Shown piece after piece: positions 44,742 to 52,806 of a DNA stretch of 64,000 bases (the stretch's first letter is position 1; each line of letters starts with the position of its first letter). The stretch lies in contig NZ_KK073769.1 of the NCBI RefSeq assembly GCF_000582685.1, positions 776,421 to 840,420 of the forward strand. Direction: 5' to 3'. This stretch comes from [Scytonema hofmanni] UTEX 2349 (GTDB lineage: Bacteria > Cyanobacteriota > Cyanobacteriia > Cyanobacteriales > Nostocaceae). A program made the translations under genes and the position numbers. The notes below the pieces were generated by a model. That model was not told the origin of the DNA. It saw only the letters and a list, made by a program, of their open reading frames with translations, and did not search any database.

Positions 44742-45092
44742 TTACCAATTTTTACCTAGCAAAGATTCAAATTCAGATTGTAAAGCTTTGATATCAGCAA
44801 TTCTTGCCACTAGTAAATTATCAGTGCCGGCATCAGTTAAACGTGATTTCCAGTAGCCAATACTGTCTGAATTGTTCAACCAAAACTGAATCACCGTATC
44901 TACGACTTGATCCAAGTCCCAATTCCATTTAGGCGGAACTGGTTCTACAGACTCGATCAATGCATCAAGAGTACATTTATGCGTTCCTATGTATTCTACC
45001 CCTTGATGTTGCGGTTTTTGGCAAATGTGCTCTTGATGATTAAAAAATTGCAAAACAGGAGATACACCTACAATATCAAAAGAGTACTTCAT
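44742..45092 (-). CDS. Hypothetical protein of 116 residues
   Basis: No family recognised. MKYSFDIVGVSPVLQFFNHQ is followed by a Cys/His-containing part (EHICQKPQHQGVEYIGTHKC) and a Trp-rich segment (PPKWNWDLDQVVDTVIQFWL), ending in helix EFESLLGKNW. Together with the good codon use this looks like a genuine cytosolic protein. It may be a conserved cyanobacterial orphan. The gene stands alone with a divergent transporter gene 190 bp away. Confidence 0.6.
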   Translation of the reverse strand: MKYSFDIVGVSPVLQFFNHQEHICQKPQHQGVEYIGTHKCTLDALIESVEPVPPKWNWDLDQVVDTVIQFWLNNSDSIGYWKSRLTDAGTDNLLVARIADIKALQSEFESLLGKNW

Positions 45093-45280
45093 TGCAGTTG
45101 TCCCGGTTAATTTTTTCTTATTTTTACTTCTATAAAATATTATGCCTGAAAAATGCTAAATATTTACCTATATCTTAGGTATTAAAATCAGCAATTAATT
45201 AGCACTTAAAGGTGATGAGTGCTAATGTTGAGAAAAAGATTTCAGGTATTATTAAATAGTTTTAAGCATTAAACAAAGGG

Positions 45281-46216
45281 GTGCAGATTATTTTTAATAT
45301 TTTTTTAAATATCCCACTCACAGATTTTAAAGGTGAAGTAGCGGCTTTGTTAGCGGCTGGTTTGTGGGCTGTAGCTTCGGTAGTGTATGGGCATTTGGGA
45401 CAACGTATTCCCCCACTGCAACTGAACTTACTTAAAGGGATAATTGCGATCGCTTTACTGACAATCACTATTTGTGTGCGGAGAGAATTTTTCCCAATCT
45501 TGACAATTGTTCCCCTAAGTCTTTTATTACTCAGCGGCATTATTGGTATTGGTTTGGGCGATTTAGCGTTTCTTGCGGCGATAAATTCTTTCGGTCCGCG
45601 TCGTACCTTACTCATGGGAACTCTTGCACCACCAATGACGGCAATCATCGCGCAGATTTTTCTTCAAGAAAAGCTGAATGTGAATGCTTGGTGCGGCATT
45701 TTGCTTACTGTTGTGGGAGTTGCTTGGGTAGTGACTGAAAGATTGCCGGATACAAGCAGTAATTCTTCAACGCAACTATTAAGAGGAATCGGCTTTGGAC
45801 TATTAGCAGCGATCGCTAATGCAATTGGAGGTGTTCTTTCTCGTGCAGCACTTGCAAATTCGAGCATTCCACCTTTGTGGGCATCTTTGTTTCGGTTGAT
45901 TGCAGGGGTGTTGATTCTCTTACCGTTAGTATGGTTATCTTGGCGTCGGGGTAGGATAATTTTGTCGGAGTTGCAATCAACGCGAGTAATTTTGGCAACT
46001 TGTTTTGCTGCCTTTTGCGGAACTTATTTAGGTATTTGGTTGCAGCAGACGGCAATTAAATTTACCGCAGCGGGAATTGCTTTAACTTTATTGCAGACTA
46101 GTCCACTGTTTATCATGGTAGGTGCGATTTGCATCGGTGAAAAAGTCAGCTTTCGGGCGATCGCTGGTGTGGTCATTGCGATCGCTGGAATTGGATTATT
46201 GTTTTATTTGCGCTAA
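45281..46216 (+). CDS. DMT-superfamily (EamA) transporter
   Basis: 311 residues with ten transmembrane helices in two EamA repeats. The first half includes FKGEVAALLAAGLWAVASVV and GDLAFLAAINSFGPRRTLLM; the second half RGIGFGLLAAIANAIGGVLS and GTYLGIWLQQTAIKFTAAGI with LLQTSPLFIMVG. Exporters of amino acids, nucleotides or other metabolites share this fold, so no substrate can be given. The first usable start is GTG at MQIIF, directly behind an AAAGGGG box. It is convergent with the PhyH-like gene, 29 bp between stops. Confidence 0.85.
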   Translation: MQIIFNIFLNIPLTDFKGEVAALLAAGLWAVASVVYGHLGQRIPPLQLNLLKGIIAIALLTITICVRREFFPILTIVPLSLLLLSGIIGIGLGDLAFLAAINSFGPRRTLLMGTLAPPMTAIIAQIFLQEKLNVNAWCGILLTVVGVAWVVTERLPDTSSNSSTQLLRGIGFGLLAAIANAIGGVLSRAALANSSIPPLWASLFRLIAGVLILLPLVWLSWRRGRIILSELQSTRVILATCFAAFCGTYLGIWLQQTAIKFTAAGIALTLLQTSPLFIMVGAICIGEKVSFRAIAGVVIAIAGIGLLFYLR

Positions 46217-46245
46217 TTAGAGAAAGGGAACACAGTCTTTGTCAT

Positions 46246-47142
46246 TCAAATCTTATCATCTTGTTGCCAAAGCACACAATTTTTTTGAGTTTTGGAAAGA
46301 TTATTCACAAGTAATAGTAAATTTTTTTTAGGCAGAGATAATGTGTTGTAGAATGGCTGTCTTGGTTGTCTAGATGTATAATCAAAAAACACAGCGAATC
46401 TATCATTAGCTACAGGTATCTTTCCTCGATGGAAGATGCTAGCAGTACCAGCGAAAATTACTGTACCAGAAAGTCCTGTGCATGATTTCCAATAGGATGG
46501 AGATAATGCTTGTTGCATAATTTCGTCTGTTATGTAGCGAGGGCGATATTTTAAAGACCGAGCGATTGTTGAGGTTAAAGACTGGGGAATATATTGAAAA
46601 GGACCTCCATCTTCATTGACATCATTTAAATAAACAATAATTTTCAGGACTTTTTTATCTTCCAAATCTACATGCCACAGTCTTGACTTTATCGCCACTT
46701 CATTGGCGATATCTCTGCGAAAAAATACGCCTTGATAGGCTGCTGGTAAGCCAAGATAATTTTCGACAATATTAAGTAAACGTTGTTCAAGTCCCCACAA
46801 GAAAATCTCTGGATGCTCCATCAGTTGTTCAGGACTAGCATGAACAACAAACTCGTCTTTTTGACCAGAAATACTTTTTGGTATTTCTGACATCAGCTTT
46901 TTGGCAACCTCGAAAAAACGAGGATTAGAAGGAATTCCTAAAGCTGATAATGAAGTAATTACTACTCCATCACGTTTAATAGTCTCGACTAAAGTGCGAT
47001 CGCTTGCTGAAAGAACAGGTAAATTGACAAGATGTTTGTTCAGCGCTCTCTGATAAAAAATCTCAGATTGAGCTTGCACAAATGGTATTTCCGTTAACTT
47101 CCTTATTATTCTATTACGTGCTTTTTGAACCAATACGTACAT
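46246..47142 (-). CDS. PhyH-like Fe(II)/2-oxoglutarate dioxygenase
   Basis: 298 residues. The core is a double-stranded beta helix with the metal triad His157, Asp159 (in SRLWHVDLED) and His238 (in ASIFHRGK), and a C-terminal Arg (Arg248 in NDRFAVFF) fitting the 2-oxoglutarate carboxylate. IIVYLNDVNEDGGPFQYIP is the characteristic PhyH strand pair. It should hydroxylate a small molecule or peptide; the substrate is unknown. It sits 0.8 kb downstream of the double-glycine exporter operon on the same strand, so a role in maturing the exported product is possible but unproven. A 22-bp AT hairpin lies just before its start. Confidence 0.75.
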   Translation of the reverse strand: MYVLVQKARNRIIRKLTEIPFVQAQSEIFYQRALNKHLVNLPVLSASDRTLVETIKRDGVVITSLSALGIPSNPRFFEVAKKLMSEIPKSISGQKDEFVVHASPEQLMEHPEIFLWGLEQRLLNIVENYLGLPAAYQGVFFRRDIANEVAIKSRLWHVDLEDKKVLKIIVYLNDVNEDGGPFQYIPQSLTSTIARSLKYRPRYITDEIMQQALSPSYWKSCTGLSGTVIFAGTASIFHRGKIPVANDRFAVFFDYTSRQPRQPFYNTLSLPKKNLLLLVNNLSKTQKNCVLWQQDDKI

Positions 47143-47169
47143 GAAAGTAACCCTCTTGATTATACAAAA

Positions 47170-47221
47170 TTTTATATTTATAATTTTTGTATAAATAAAT
47201 ACAAAAATTATAAATATAAAA
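47170..47221. repeat. 22-bp perfect AT-only inverted repeat upstream of the PhyH-like gene
   Basis: The left arm (47170-47191) pairs perfectly with the right arm (47200-47221) around an 8-nt loop TAAATAAA. It lies about 28 bp upstream of the PhyH-like ATG. It could be a regulatory protein operator, a 5' UTR hairpin, or a cruciform seed. Confidence 0.8.
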
Positions 47222-47951
47222 ATATTTAATTATTGGCAAATGCAAGCTTGATATTCTCTAAGCATTGATATTTACTCAGTCTTGACTCATAATTGCTTTA
47301 CAAAAAAATCTACTTCCAATATTTTATTAAGTATTAAGGCTTCACTCCGGCTAATAATGGATACACTTATATTGTAAGGTAATATTAGAACGAGTATCAA
47401 GTGGATTAACCTACTAAATCAAGAAAAGGTGCGATTTTTTATCTTTCTCCTATAAAAAATTATCGGAGCTATGATGAAGTCATTAGAAACTATTTACACA
47501 GCGATAATTTCCGTCCAGCGTCGGTTTTTAGGAGAAAAAACATGTTAATTGGCATGATATTTTTCTCGATAATTAAATTCAGGTAGATTCTGCTCAGATA
47601 AAAGCTTATTAATTTGTCCGAAAAGTCATCTGCAAAAGTCTAAAATATTATTCTTTTTGCTTTGAATGTGCTTATATGATGAAAAATTATAAGCAGAAAC
47701 ACGAAAAGTGTCCAATTATTTATCTATACTTTTAGAAAAATTTAAAATTCCTTTATAAAATCTAGGAATGCATTACGGTAACTTTATAAATCAATCCCCT
47801 TGGCGTTACTCCCTTCCCGCTAGAAGATTACCTATAATGTAGAAAAAGGTATTATATAAGTGCGATCGGGGTAGCATTGTGGGTGAATATGTGAGAAATA
47901 GAACATTTCAACTATGCGATCGCTATGATCCGAATAGTGCAAGATATAAAA
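47222..47951. other. 730-bp AT-rich intergenic region between the oxygenase and the exporter operon
   Basis: No gene and no double-glycine leader frame seen on either strand. It is AT-rich with short poly-A/T runs and no obvious terminator after the HlyD stop, so read-through into the oxygenase gene is not excluded. Confidence 0.4.
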
Positions 47952-49367
47952 TTACACATCTGTAATTAACCTAGCCTTTCTCAAGAAAAATTGCAGTACC
48001 GTTTCTTCGCGGGAAATGATATCAACTCTACCTTCCATTCCCAATTGAATGTGACACAGATTTTTGCCTTTACCTAAAACCAGACTTTCCGGTTCAATAG
48101 TCACCTGATAAAAAGCACCTGGGACAGCCGCTTTCGGACTACTATTAGGATGAGAAGTAGATCCATTTGTGCCATTTGTTGGGGGAGTCATGGCATCTGG
48201 AGAAATCGCCTCGACCTTACCATTGAGAGTGCCATAATCCGGGTAGGGACAAGCACTAACCCGCATTTGGACTTGTTGACCAATTTTGAGCTTACTTTTA
48301 TCTTCAGATGCCACTACTGCCTTGACAATCTGCTTTGCATAACTGGGGACAATTTGCAAGACTTCCTCCCCAGGACGCACAGTTTGACCGGGGTTACGCA
48401 AGTTTATCTGAGAAATGATACCATCCGCAGTAGCAGTAATAGTGGTGTGATTAAGTTCAATTTCCACTTGCTTTAGTTCGCTGGTATCACGCTCTAACTG
48501 TTTTTCTACTTCAATCCGTTGCTTGATAATTCCTTGCAGTTCTTTATCTAAAGCTGCTTTATTACTTTCACCTGCGGCTTTTTCTTGGGCTATCCGCTCA
48601 GTAGCAATTTTTACTTCTGCATAACTGGGATTTAAGGCTGCTTTCGCACGTTGCTTTTTCGCGATCGCTGCATATACAGCTTGTTCTTGCTGTTTTGTAG
48701 CTAACTGTGCTTCCTCTAATTTATCCCTAGACAATGCTTCCGCTAAACTCTCATATCGCTTTTGCTTTAACTTCGCTGCATTCAAAGCTGCCCTAGCAGA
48801 ATGGAGATTAGCTTGAGCTTCTTGGAATTCAGCCACAGTGGTAATTTTTTTATCCTCATATTGCCGCAAGCGATCGCTTAATTGAGCCTCGCTAGCAGTG
48901 ATAATCCGGTTAATTTTAGCAGTTTCGGCGCGGATTTGACTGTTAAAAATTTGAAATTGAGCGTTGATTTGCACTAGCTGCAACTTAGCTTGCTGAATAT
49001 TGGTTTGCAGTTGGCTTTTTTTAGTTTGTAAGCGGGAGTCGTCAATGAGAGCGATCGCATCTCCGGTTTTGACAACTTGATTTTCTTTAACATAAATCTG
49101 CATAACTTGACCTTCAGTTGCTGCCTGCACAATTCGCAATTCCCCAGACGGACGGACAACTGCCTGCCCTTTCACAGTCACCTTATATTTAGTGACTGTA
49201 GCGACGGGAATCGCGAGTCCCAAAACGCAGAGAATAAAAAGTCCACCAAAGGTAATCCAACGACTAATCGGTGGGAGAAATTCATCTGTTTGAATTGGGC
49301 GTAAAAAGTCTGTGTTGTGAACGTTAACCATAGTTAGACACTTCAAAATTGAAAAATAATCGCTCAT
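47952..49367 (-). CDS. HlyD-family membrane fusion protein of the peptide exporter
   Basis: 471 residues. One N-terminal membrane helix (WITFGGLFILCVLGLAIPVA, about 37-56) is followed by a lipoyl-like half motif (EGQVMQIYVKENQVVKTGDA), a long coiled coil (about 120-300), the second lipoyl half (TADGIISQINLRNPGQTVRP) and the beta-barrel part (VVASEDKSKLKIGQQVQMRV). It links the inner-membrane ABC transporter to the outside in type 1 secretion. Its ATG overlaps the stop of the ABC gene by 4 bp (ATGA), so the two are translationally coupled. A start 36 bp later (MVNVHNTDFLRP) matches relatives better and may be the true one. Confidence 0.9.
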   Translation of the reverse strand: MSDYFSILKCLTMVNVHNTDFLRPIQTDEFLPPISRWITFGGLFILCVLGLAIPVATVTKYKVTVKGQAVVRPSGELRIVQAATEGQVMQIYVKENQVVKTGDAIALIDDSRLQTKKSQLQTNIQQAKLQLVQINAQFQIFNSQIRAETAKINRIITASEAQLSDRLRQYEDKKITTVAEFQEAQANLHSARAALNAAKLKQKRYESLAEALSRDKLEEAQLATKQQEQAVYAAIAKKQRAKAALNPSYAEVKIATERIAQEKAAGESNKAALDKELQGIIKQRIEVEKQLERDTSELKQVEIELNHTTITATADGIISQINLRNPGQTVRPGEEVLQIVPSYAKQIVKAVVASEDKSKLKIGQQVQMRVSACPYPDYGTLNGKVEAISPDAMTPPTNGTNGSTSHPNSSPKAAVPGAFYQVTIEPESLVLGKGKNLCHIQLGMEGRVDIISREETVLQFFLRKARLITDV

Positions 49368-51550
49368 GTAGAGACGCGATAAATCGCGTGTGAAAGACTC
49401 AAAATCACATCATCCAAAAAGTCTAAATGCTCTCCAGTAACTTGCCGCAAATCTTCTGGTGTACCTTGAATTTTTAACCGTCCTTGTTCTAAAAATATAA
49501 TCCAATCTGCACGCTGGATCACTCTAGGACGATGACTAATCAAAATAGTAGTTTTCCCCCGGCGATGCTCTAAAAGCCTATCTAATATTTGTGCTTCACT
49601 CACTGGATCAAGTGCGCTGGTAGACTCATCTAAAATCAGGATGGGTGGGTCAGTAACTATAGCTCTAGCTATAGCTAATCGTTGCTTTTGTCCACCAGAA
49701 AGATTAGCTCCAAATTCTCCTAAGACAGTTTGATATTTATCAGGTAGTTCGCTGATAAATTCGTCAGCGCCAGTAATTTGACAGGCGATAATAATGTCTC
49801 TAAAACTAATGTGAGGATAACTAAATTGGAAATTATCCAGAATAGACCGACTCCAAAAATGAGCTTCTTGTGGTATTAAAGCCACCTGTTGCCGCAAACA
49901 TTCCAAAGATATATCTTGCTGATTATAACAACCATAGCGAATATTTCCTGATTGAATTGTATATAAACCAGGAATCAATTTTGCTAGGGTACTTTTACCA
50001 CAGCCAGATTTACCAATTAGAGCAATTACTTGACCGCCAGGAATAGTTACAGAAAAATCTTGCAGTAAATCAACTCTACCTGTGTGGTGAAAATTAATTT
50101 CCGTGCAGATAATATCTGCATTAGCAGGAATTTCTACCCACTGCTTTTTCACATCATTTTCATCTTCTGGGGTAGCATCAATAACTTCTGTCAGACGTTG
50201 AATAACTATTTGGGAAGTGATAAACTCATCGACTAAATCGATGGCAGAACTCAAAAATCCGAGAAAATTGCCACTCATGCCGTTATAGGCAATTAATTGT
50301 CCAATTGTTAAGGTGCGATTAATTACTAAATAGCTACCAATCCAGAGAATACCAATATTAATAAATGTCGAAAGAATACTTGTAATAGTGCTGCTGTAAA
50401 GTCCTAGCTGCATGGTACTCCAGCCCAAGTTAGCCAGACGACCGAAATTTCCTTGATATTCTTCCCAGGCTTGGGGTGTAGCTTGGGTAGTTTTTAAGAC
50501 TTGTACCCCGCGAAATGTTTCTACCAAAAAGCCTTGGTTTTCTGTACCAGAAACAATCATATTGCGGGTTTTTTGGCGCAGTGCTGGTAAGAAAAGTAAG
50601 TTAACAGCCGTAATTATGAGAAATGCAACTATAGAAGCTAGAGTTAACTCCCAAGTGTAAAAGAGCATAAAGCCCAAAGAGACTACAGCAATAAAAAATT
50701 GACTGGGTAATCCGAGGACAATTTGGGAAACTAAGTTATTGATAGCGTGAACATCAGAAATGCGGCTGACTACCTCCCCACTGCGTCGCCCTTCAAAATA
50801 AGATAGGGGTAAATGCAAGAGTTTGCGCCCGTATTCTAGAATTAATCCTAATTGCAATCTTTGACTGAAATGACCGATTAAATGCGATTGTACTAAACTA
50901 ATGGCGCTTCTAATTAAATTCAGGGTGATTACGCCAATAGCAACGGTGGTTAATAGTTGAGTATCTCCCCGCACTAGGACATCATCGGTGAGTAATTGCA
51001 TCATGAAGGGAGATGCAAGGGAAAGCAGCCCAATAGCGATGTTGAGAGAAATAGCTTGGGCTAAAATAAACCTATAAGGATAAACCCGTTGCAGGTAACG
51101 TCCAAAACCGCCAATTTTATCTGATTCTTGTTGATAAAAGCGGCTTTCATCGGGAAGGAGTAGCAGCATCACCCCATTATTCCAACCTTTAATTAACTCC
51201 TCGTGAGTTAGGTAACGGATACCAACACCGGGATCAGCTATTACATATTTTTTCCCTTTCTGACCGTATAATACTACCCAGTGGTAGCCTTTCCAGTGAA
51301 TAATCGCAGGTAAAGGAGTTTGATCTAATTGGTTGATGAGTTGGGGAGTGGCTTTAACTTGCCGGCTATGGAATCCCAGAGCTTCTGCACCGCGTCTTAA
51401 TCCCAATAGAGTAGTTCCTCTCGCCCCAGTACCAACAGCTTCCCGCACTCGGTTAAGGGTAAATGTGCGTCCGTAATGTTTGGCGATCGTGGCTAAAGTG
51501 GCTGCACCACAATCTTCTTCACTGTGTTGAAGGACAATTTTGTATTTCAT
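49364..51550 (-). CDS. Peptidase-containing ABC transporter (C39 peptidase, double-glycine exporter)
   Basis: 728 residues in three parts. The C39 cysteine peptidase (residues 1-130) has Gln8, Cys14 in EEDCGAATLATIA, His90 in GYHWVVLYG and Asp106 in VIADPG, a complete catalytic set. A six-helix membrane domain (about 165-440) is followed by an ATPase domain with Walker A LIGKSGCGKST, signature LSGGQKQRLAIARA and Walker B ILILDEST. It should cut leader peptides after Gly-Gly and export the cargo. The two precursor genes are encoded just upstream. The final residues (SHAIYRVST) come from a GTAGAGACG repeat that overlaps the start of the HlyD gene. Confidence 0.95.
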   Translation of the reverse strand: MKYKIVLQHSEEDCGAATLATIAKHYGRTFTLNRVREAVGTGARGTTLLGLRRGAEALGFHSRQVKATPQLINQLDQTPLPAIIHWKGYHWVVLYGQKGKKYVIADPGVGIRYLTHEELIKGWNNGVMLLLLPDESRFYQQESDKIGGFGRYLQRVYPYRFILAQAISLNIAIGLLSLASPFMMQLLTDDVLVRGDTQLLTTVAIGVITLNLIRSAISLVQSHLIGHFSQRLQLGLILEYGRKLLHLPLSYFEGRRSGEVVSRISDVHAINNLVSQIVLGLPSQFFIAVVSLGFMLFYTWELTLASIVAFLIITAVNLLFLPALRQKTRNMIVSGTENQGFLVETFRGVQVLKTTQATPQAWEEYQGNFGRLANLGWSTMQLGLYSSTITSILSTFINIGILWIGSYLVINRTLTIGQLIAYNGMSGNFLGFLSSAIDLVDEFITSQIVIQRLTEVIDATPEDENDVKKQWVEIPANADIICTEINFHHTGRVDLLQDFSVTIPGGQVIALIGKSGCGKSTLAKLIPGLYTIQSGNIRYGCYNQQDISLECLRQQVALIPQEAHFWSRSILDNFQFSYPHISFRDIIIACQITGADEFISELPDKYQTVLGEFGANLSGGQKQRLAIARAIVTDPPILILDESTSALDPVSEAQILDRLLEHRRGKTTILISHRPRVIQRADWIIFLEQGRLKIQGTPEDLRQVTGEHLDFLDDVILSLSHAIYRVST
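49368..49389. repeat. Half GTAGAGACG hairpin repeat at the ABC/HlyD junction
   Basis: GTAGAGACGCGATAAATCGCGT, one and a half arms of the dispersed hairpin, encodes the last residues of the ABC transporter and creates the ATGA overlap with the HlyD gene. Confidence 0.65.
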
Positions 51551-51707
51551 TTCTAAGGGTAATCTTTGGAGAGAAAATACAGTGAAAGAAATTGACTATA
51601 TTGAATGAGGATTTACGCAGAAAATTTTTATTTGCCGTAGAAAAAAGAGGTTAAGGGCGATCGCAATCATTTAACTCTTTAGGGCAGGTTTAGCAAATCA
51701 GTTATTA

Positions 51708-51935
51708 CTAATATTGTCCTAGGTCAAATGCAAAATAAGCCTGCGGAACAGCCATGTTACCTTGTTTTTTTGGTGGCTGATCATCGGGATTTTCATTTGG
51801 GTCTATTGGTATATCATTGCCTGATTGACCACCAGAAATTATTTCTGCCGCTTGTTCATCAATTTCTTCTACCAAAGCAATTTTTTCTAAAATGCTTTGG
51901 TTGTTTAGCAAGGTTTGTTCAATGGTAATAGCCAT
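51708..51935 (-). CDS. Double-glycine-leader peptide precursor 1 (39-residue cargo)
   Basis: 75 residues. The leader (1-36) ends ALVEEIDEQAAEIISGG and is nearly identical to that of precursor 2. The cargo after GG is 39 residues, starting QSGNDIPIDPNENPDDQPPK and ending VPQAYFAFDLGQY. It is rich in Asp, Pro and Gln, with no Cys, which argues against lanthionine or disulfide chemistry. A strong Shine-Dalgarno AGGAGAAACTTAA precedes the ATG. It is encoded 157 bp upstream of the peptidase-ABC exporter, which should process it. The mature product could be a bacteriocin or a signalling peptide; no known class is matched by eye. Confidence 0.82.
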   Translation of the reverse strand: MAITIEQTLLNNQSILEKIALVEEIDEQAAEIISGGQSGNDIPIDPNENPDDQPPKKQGNMAVPQAYFAFDLGQY

Positions 51936-51971
51936 TTAAGTTTCTCCTGAAATTTAGTCTAGTTCATTGGC

Positions 51972-52075
51972 AATACTTGCTGGTTAAGCTCAAAAAATGA
52001 AATTATGCACGTTGGTTTTTGTTGGGTTTCCTCACAATAAGCCCAACCTACAAAAATTCTTAACCGAGCAGTATT
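51972..52075. mobile_element. MITE family 1, diverged copy between the two precursor genes
   Basis: The degenerate ends AATACTTGCTGGTTAAG and CTTAACCGAGCAGTATT (14 of 17 match the intact family) still pair with each other. The interior TTGTTGGGTTTCC...AAGCCCAACCTAC is shortened to 104 bp. It occupies the same position relative to precursor 1 as the intact copy does to precursor 2. Confidence 0.75.
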
Positions 52076-52251
52076 GAGTTCATTAGTAGTCAATTCAACC
52101 GTTCTTGAGAATGCAGAGGTTAACAAGCGCGAAAATATGTAACCCATTAGGACAGATGAAGCCGGGGAAACTGGGTTACTCCTACGACTGACTCCTCACA
52201 AAAAAACTTTTTTTGACAACCCTAAATAATCTGACTTTTCAGATTACATTA

Positions 52252-52620
52252 CTAGACCTGATAGAGATTAATATCATCGGTACTACTAGTTTTGTAATCG
52301 GCTAGAAATGCATATGCTTTACCATCTTCCAGGTTATACCCTCTTGGTCCTATCTTGTTGTCTCGAATATCTCTATCAAATCTAATTTTTCCACCCAGAT
52401 TGGTGCTACAGTCCTGTTCTTGACCGGGTTGTATTACAGCTTCTACACCATCCACTGTGTAATAAATCGGCTGCTGTGTTCCATTTATAATCTTAAAGCT
52501 CTCAATATTGCCACCGCCAGAAATTATTTCCGCAGCTTGTTCGTCAATTTCTTCAACCAAAGCAAAATATTGTAAGATACTTTGATTGTTTAACAAGGCT
52601 TTTTCTACTGTAATAGCCAT
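52252..52620 (-). CDS. Double-glycine-leader peptide precursor 2 (86-residue cargo)
   Basis: 122 residues from MAITVEKALLNNQ, preceded by the strong Shine-Dalgarno AGGAGAAAGTCAA. Residues 1-36 form a leader ending ALVEEIDEQAAEIISGG, with a third Gly next to the cut. The cargo (about 86 residues) begins NIESFKIINGTQQPIYYTVD and has a single Cys in QEQDCSTN. Alternating strands such as GVEAVIQPGQ and GKIRFDRDIRD suggest a folded beta-rich mini-protein rather than a short bacteriocin. The near-identical leader with unrelated cargo to precursor 1 indicates a modular secreted-peptide family served by one exporter. An in-frame ATG 42 bp upstream lies before the ribosome site and is rejected. Confidence 0.82.
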   Translation of the reverse strand: MAITVEKALLNNQSILQYFALVEEIDEQAAEIISGGGNIESFKIINGTQQPIYYTVDGVEAVIQPGQEQDCSTNLGGKIRFDRDIRDNKIGPRGYNLEDGKAYAFLADYKTSSTDDINLYQV

Positions 52621-52664
52621 TTGACTTTCTCCTGAAATTTGGTGTAGTTGATTGGTAGTCAATC

Positions 52665-52806
52665 AATACGGTTCGGTTAAGCTAAAAAAACAAAAATTTG
52701 TAGGTTGGGTTGAGGAACGAAACCCAACATTTCCAAGGCTTTGTTGGGTTTCACTTCGTTCAACCCAACCTACAATTTCTACAATTTCCCTTAACCGAAC
52801 CGTATT
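52665..52806. mobile_element. MITE family 1, intact copy upstream of precursor 2 (142 bp)
   Basis: 17-bp perfect TIR (AATACGGTTCGGTTAAG), in the opposite orientation to the copy at 8251, almost identical throughout, with a 9-bp duplication (CTACAATTT) near the right end. It lies 44 bp before the precursor 2 ATG, so it sits in or next to its promoter. Confidence 0.88.
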
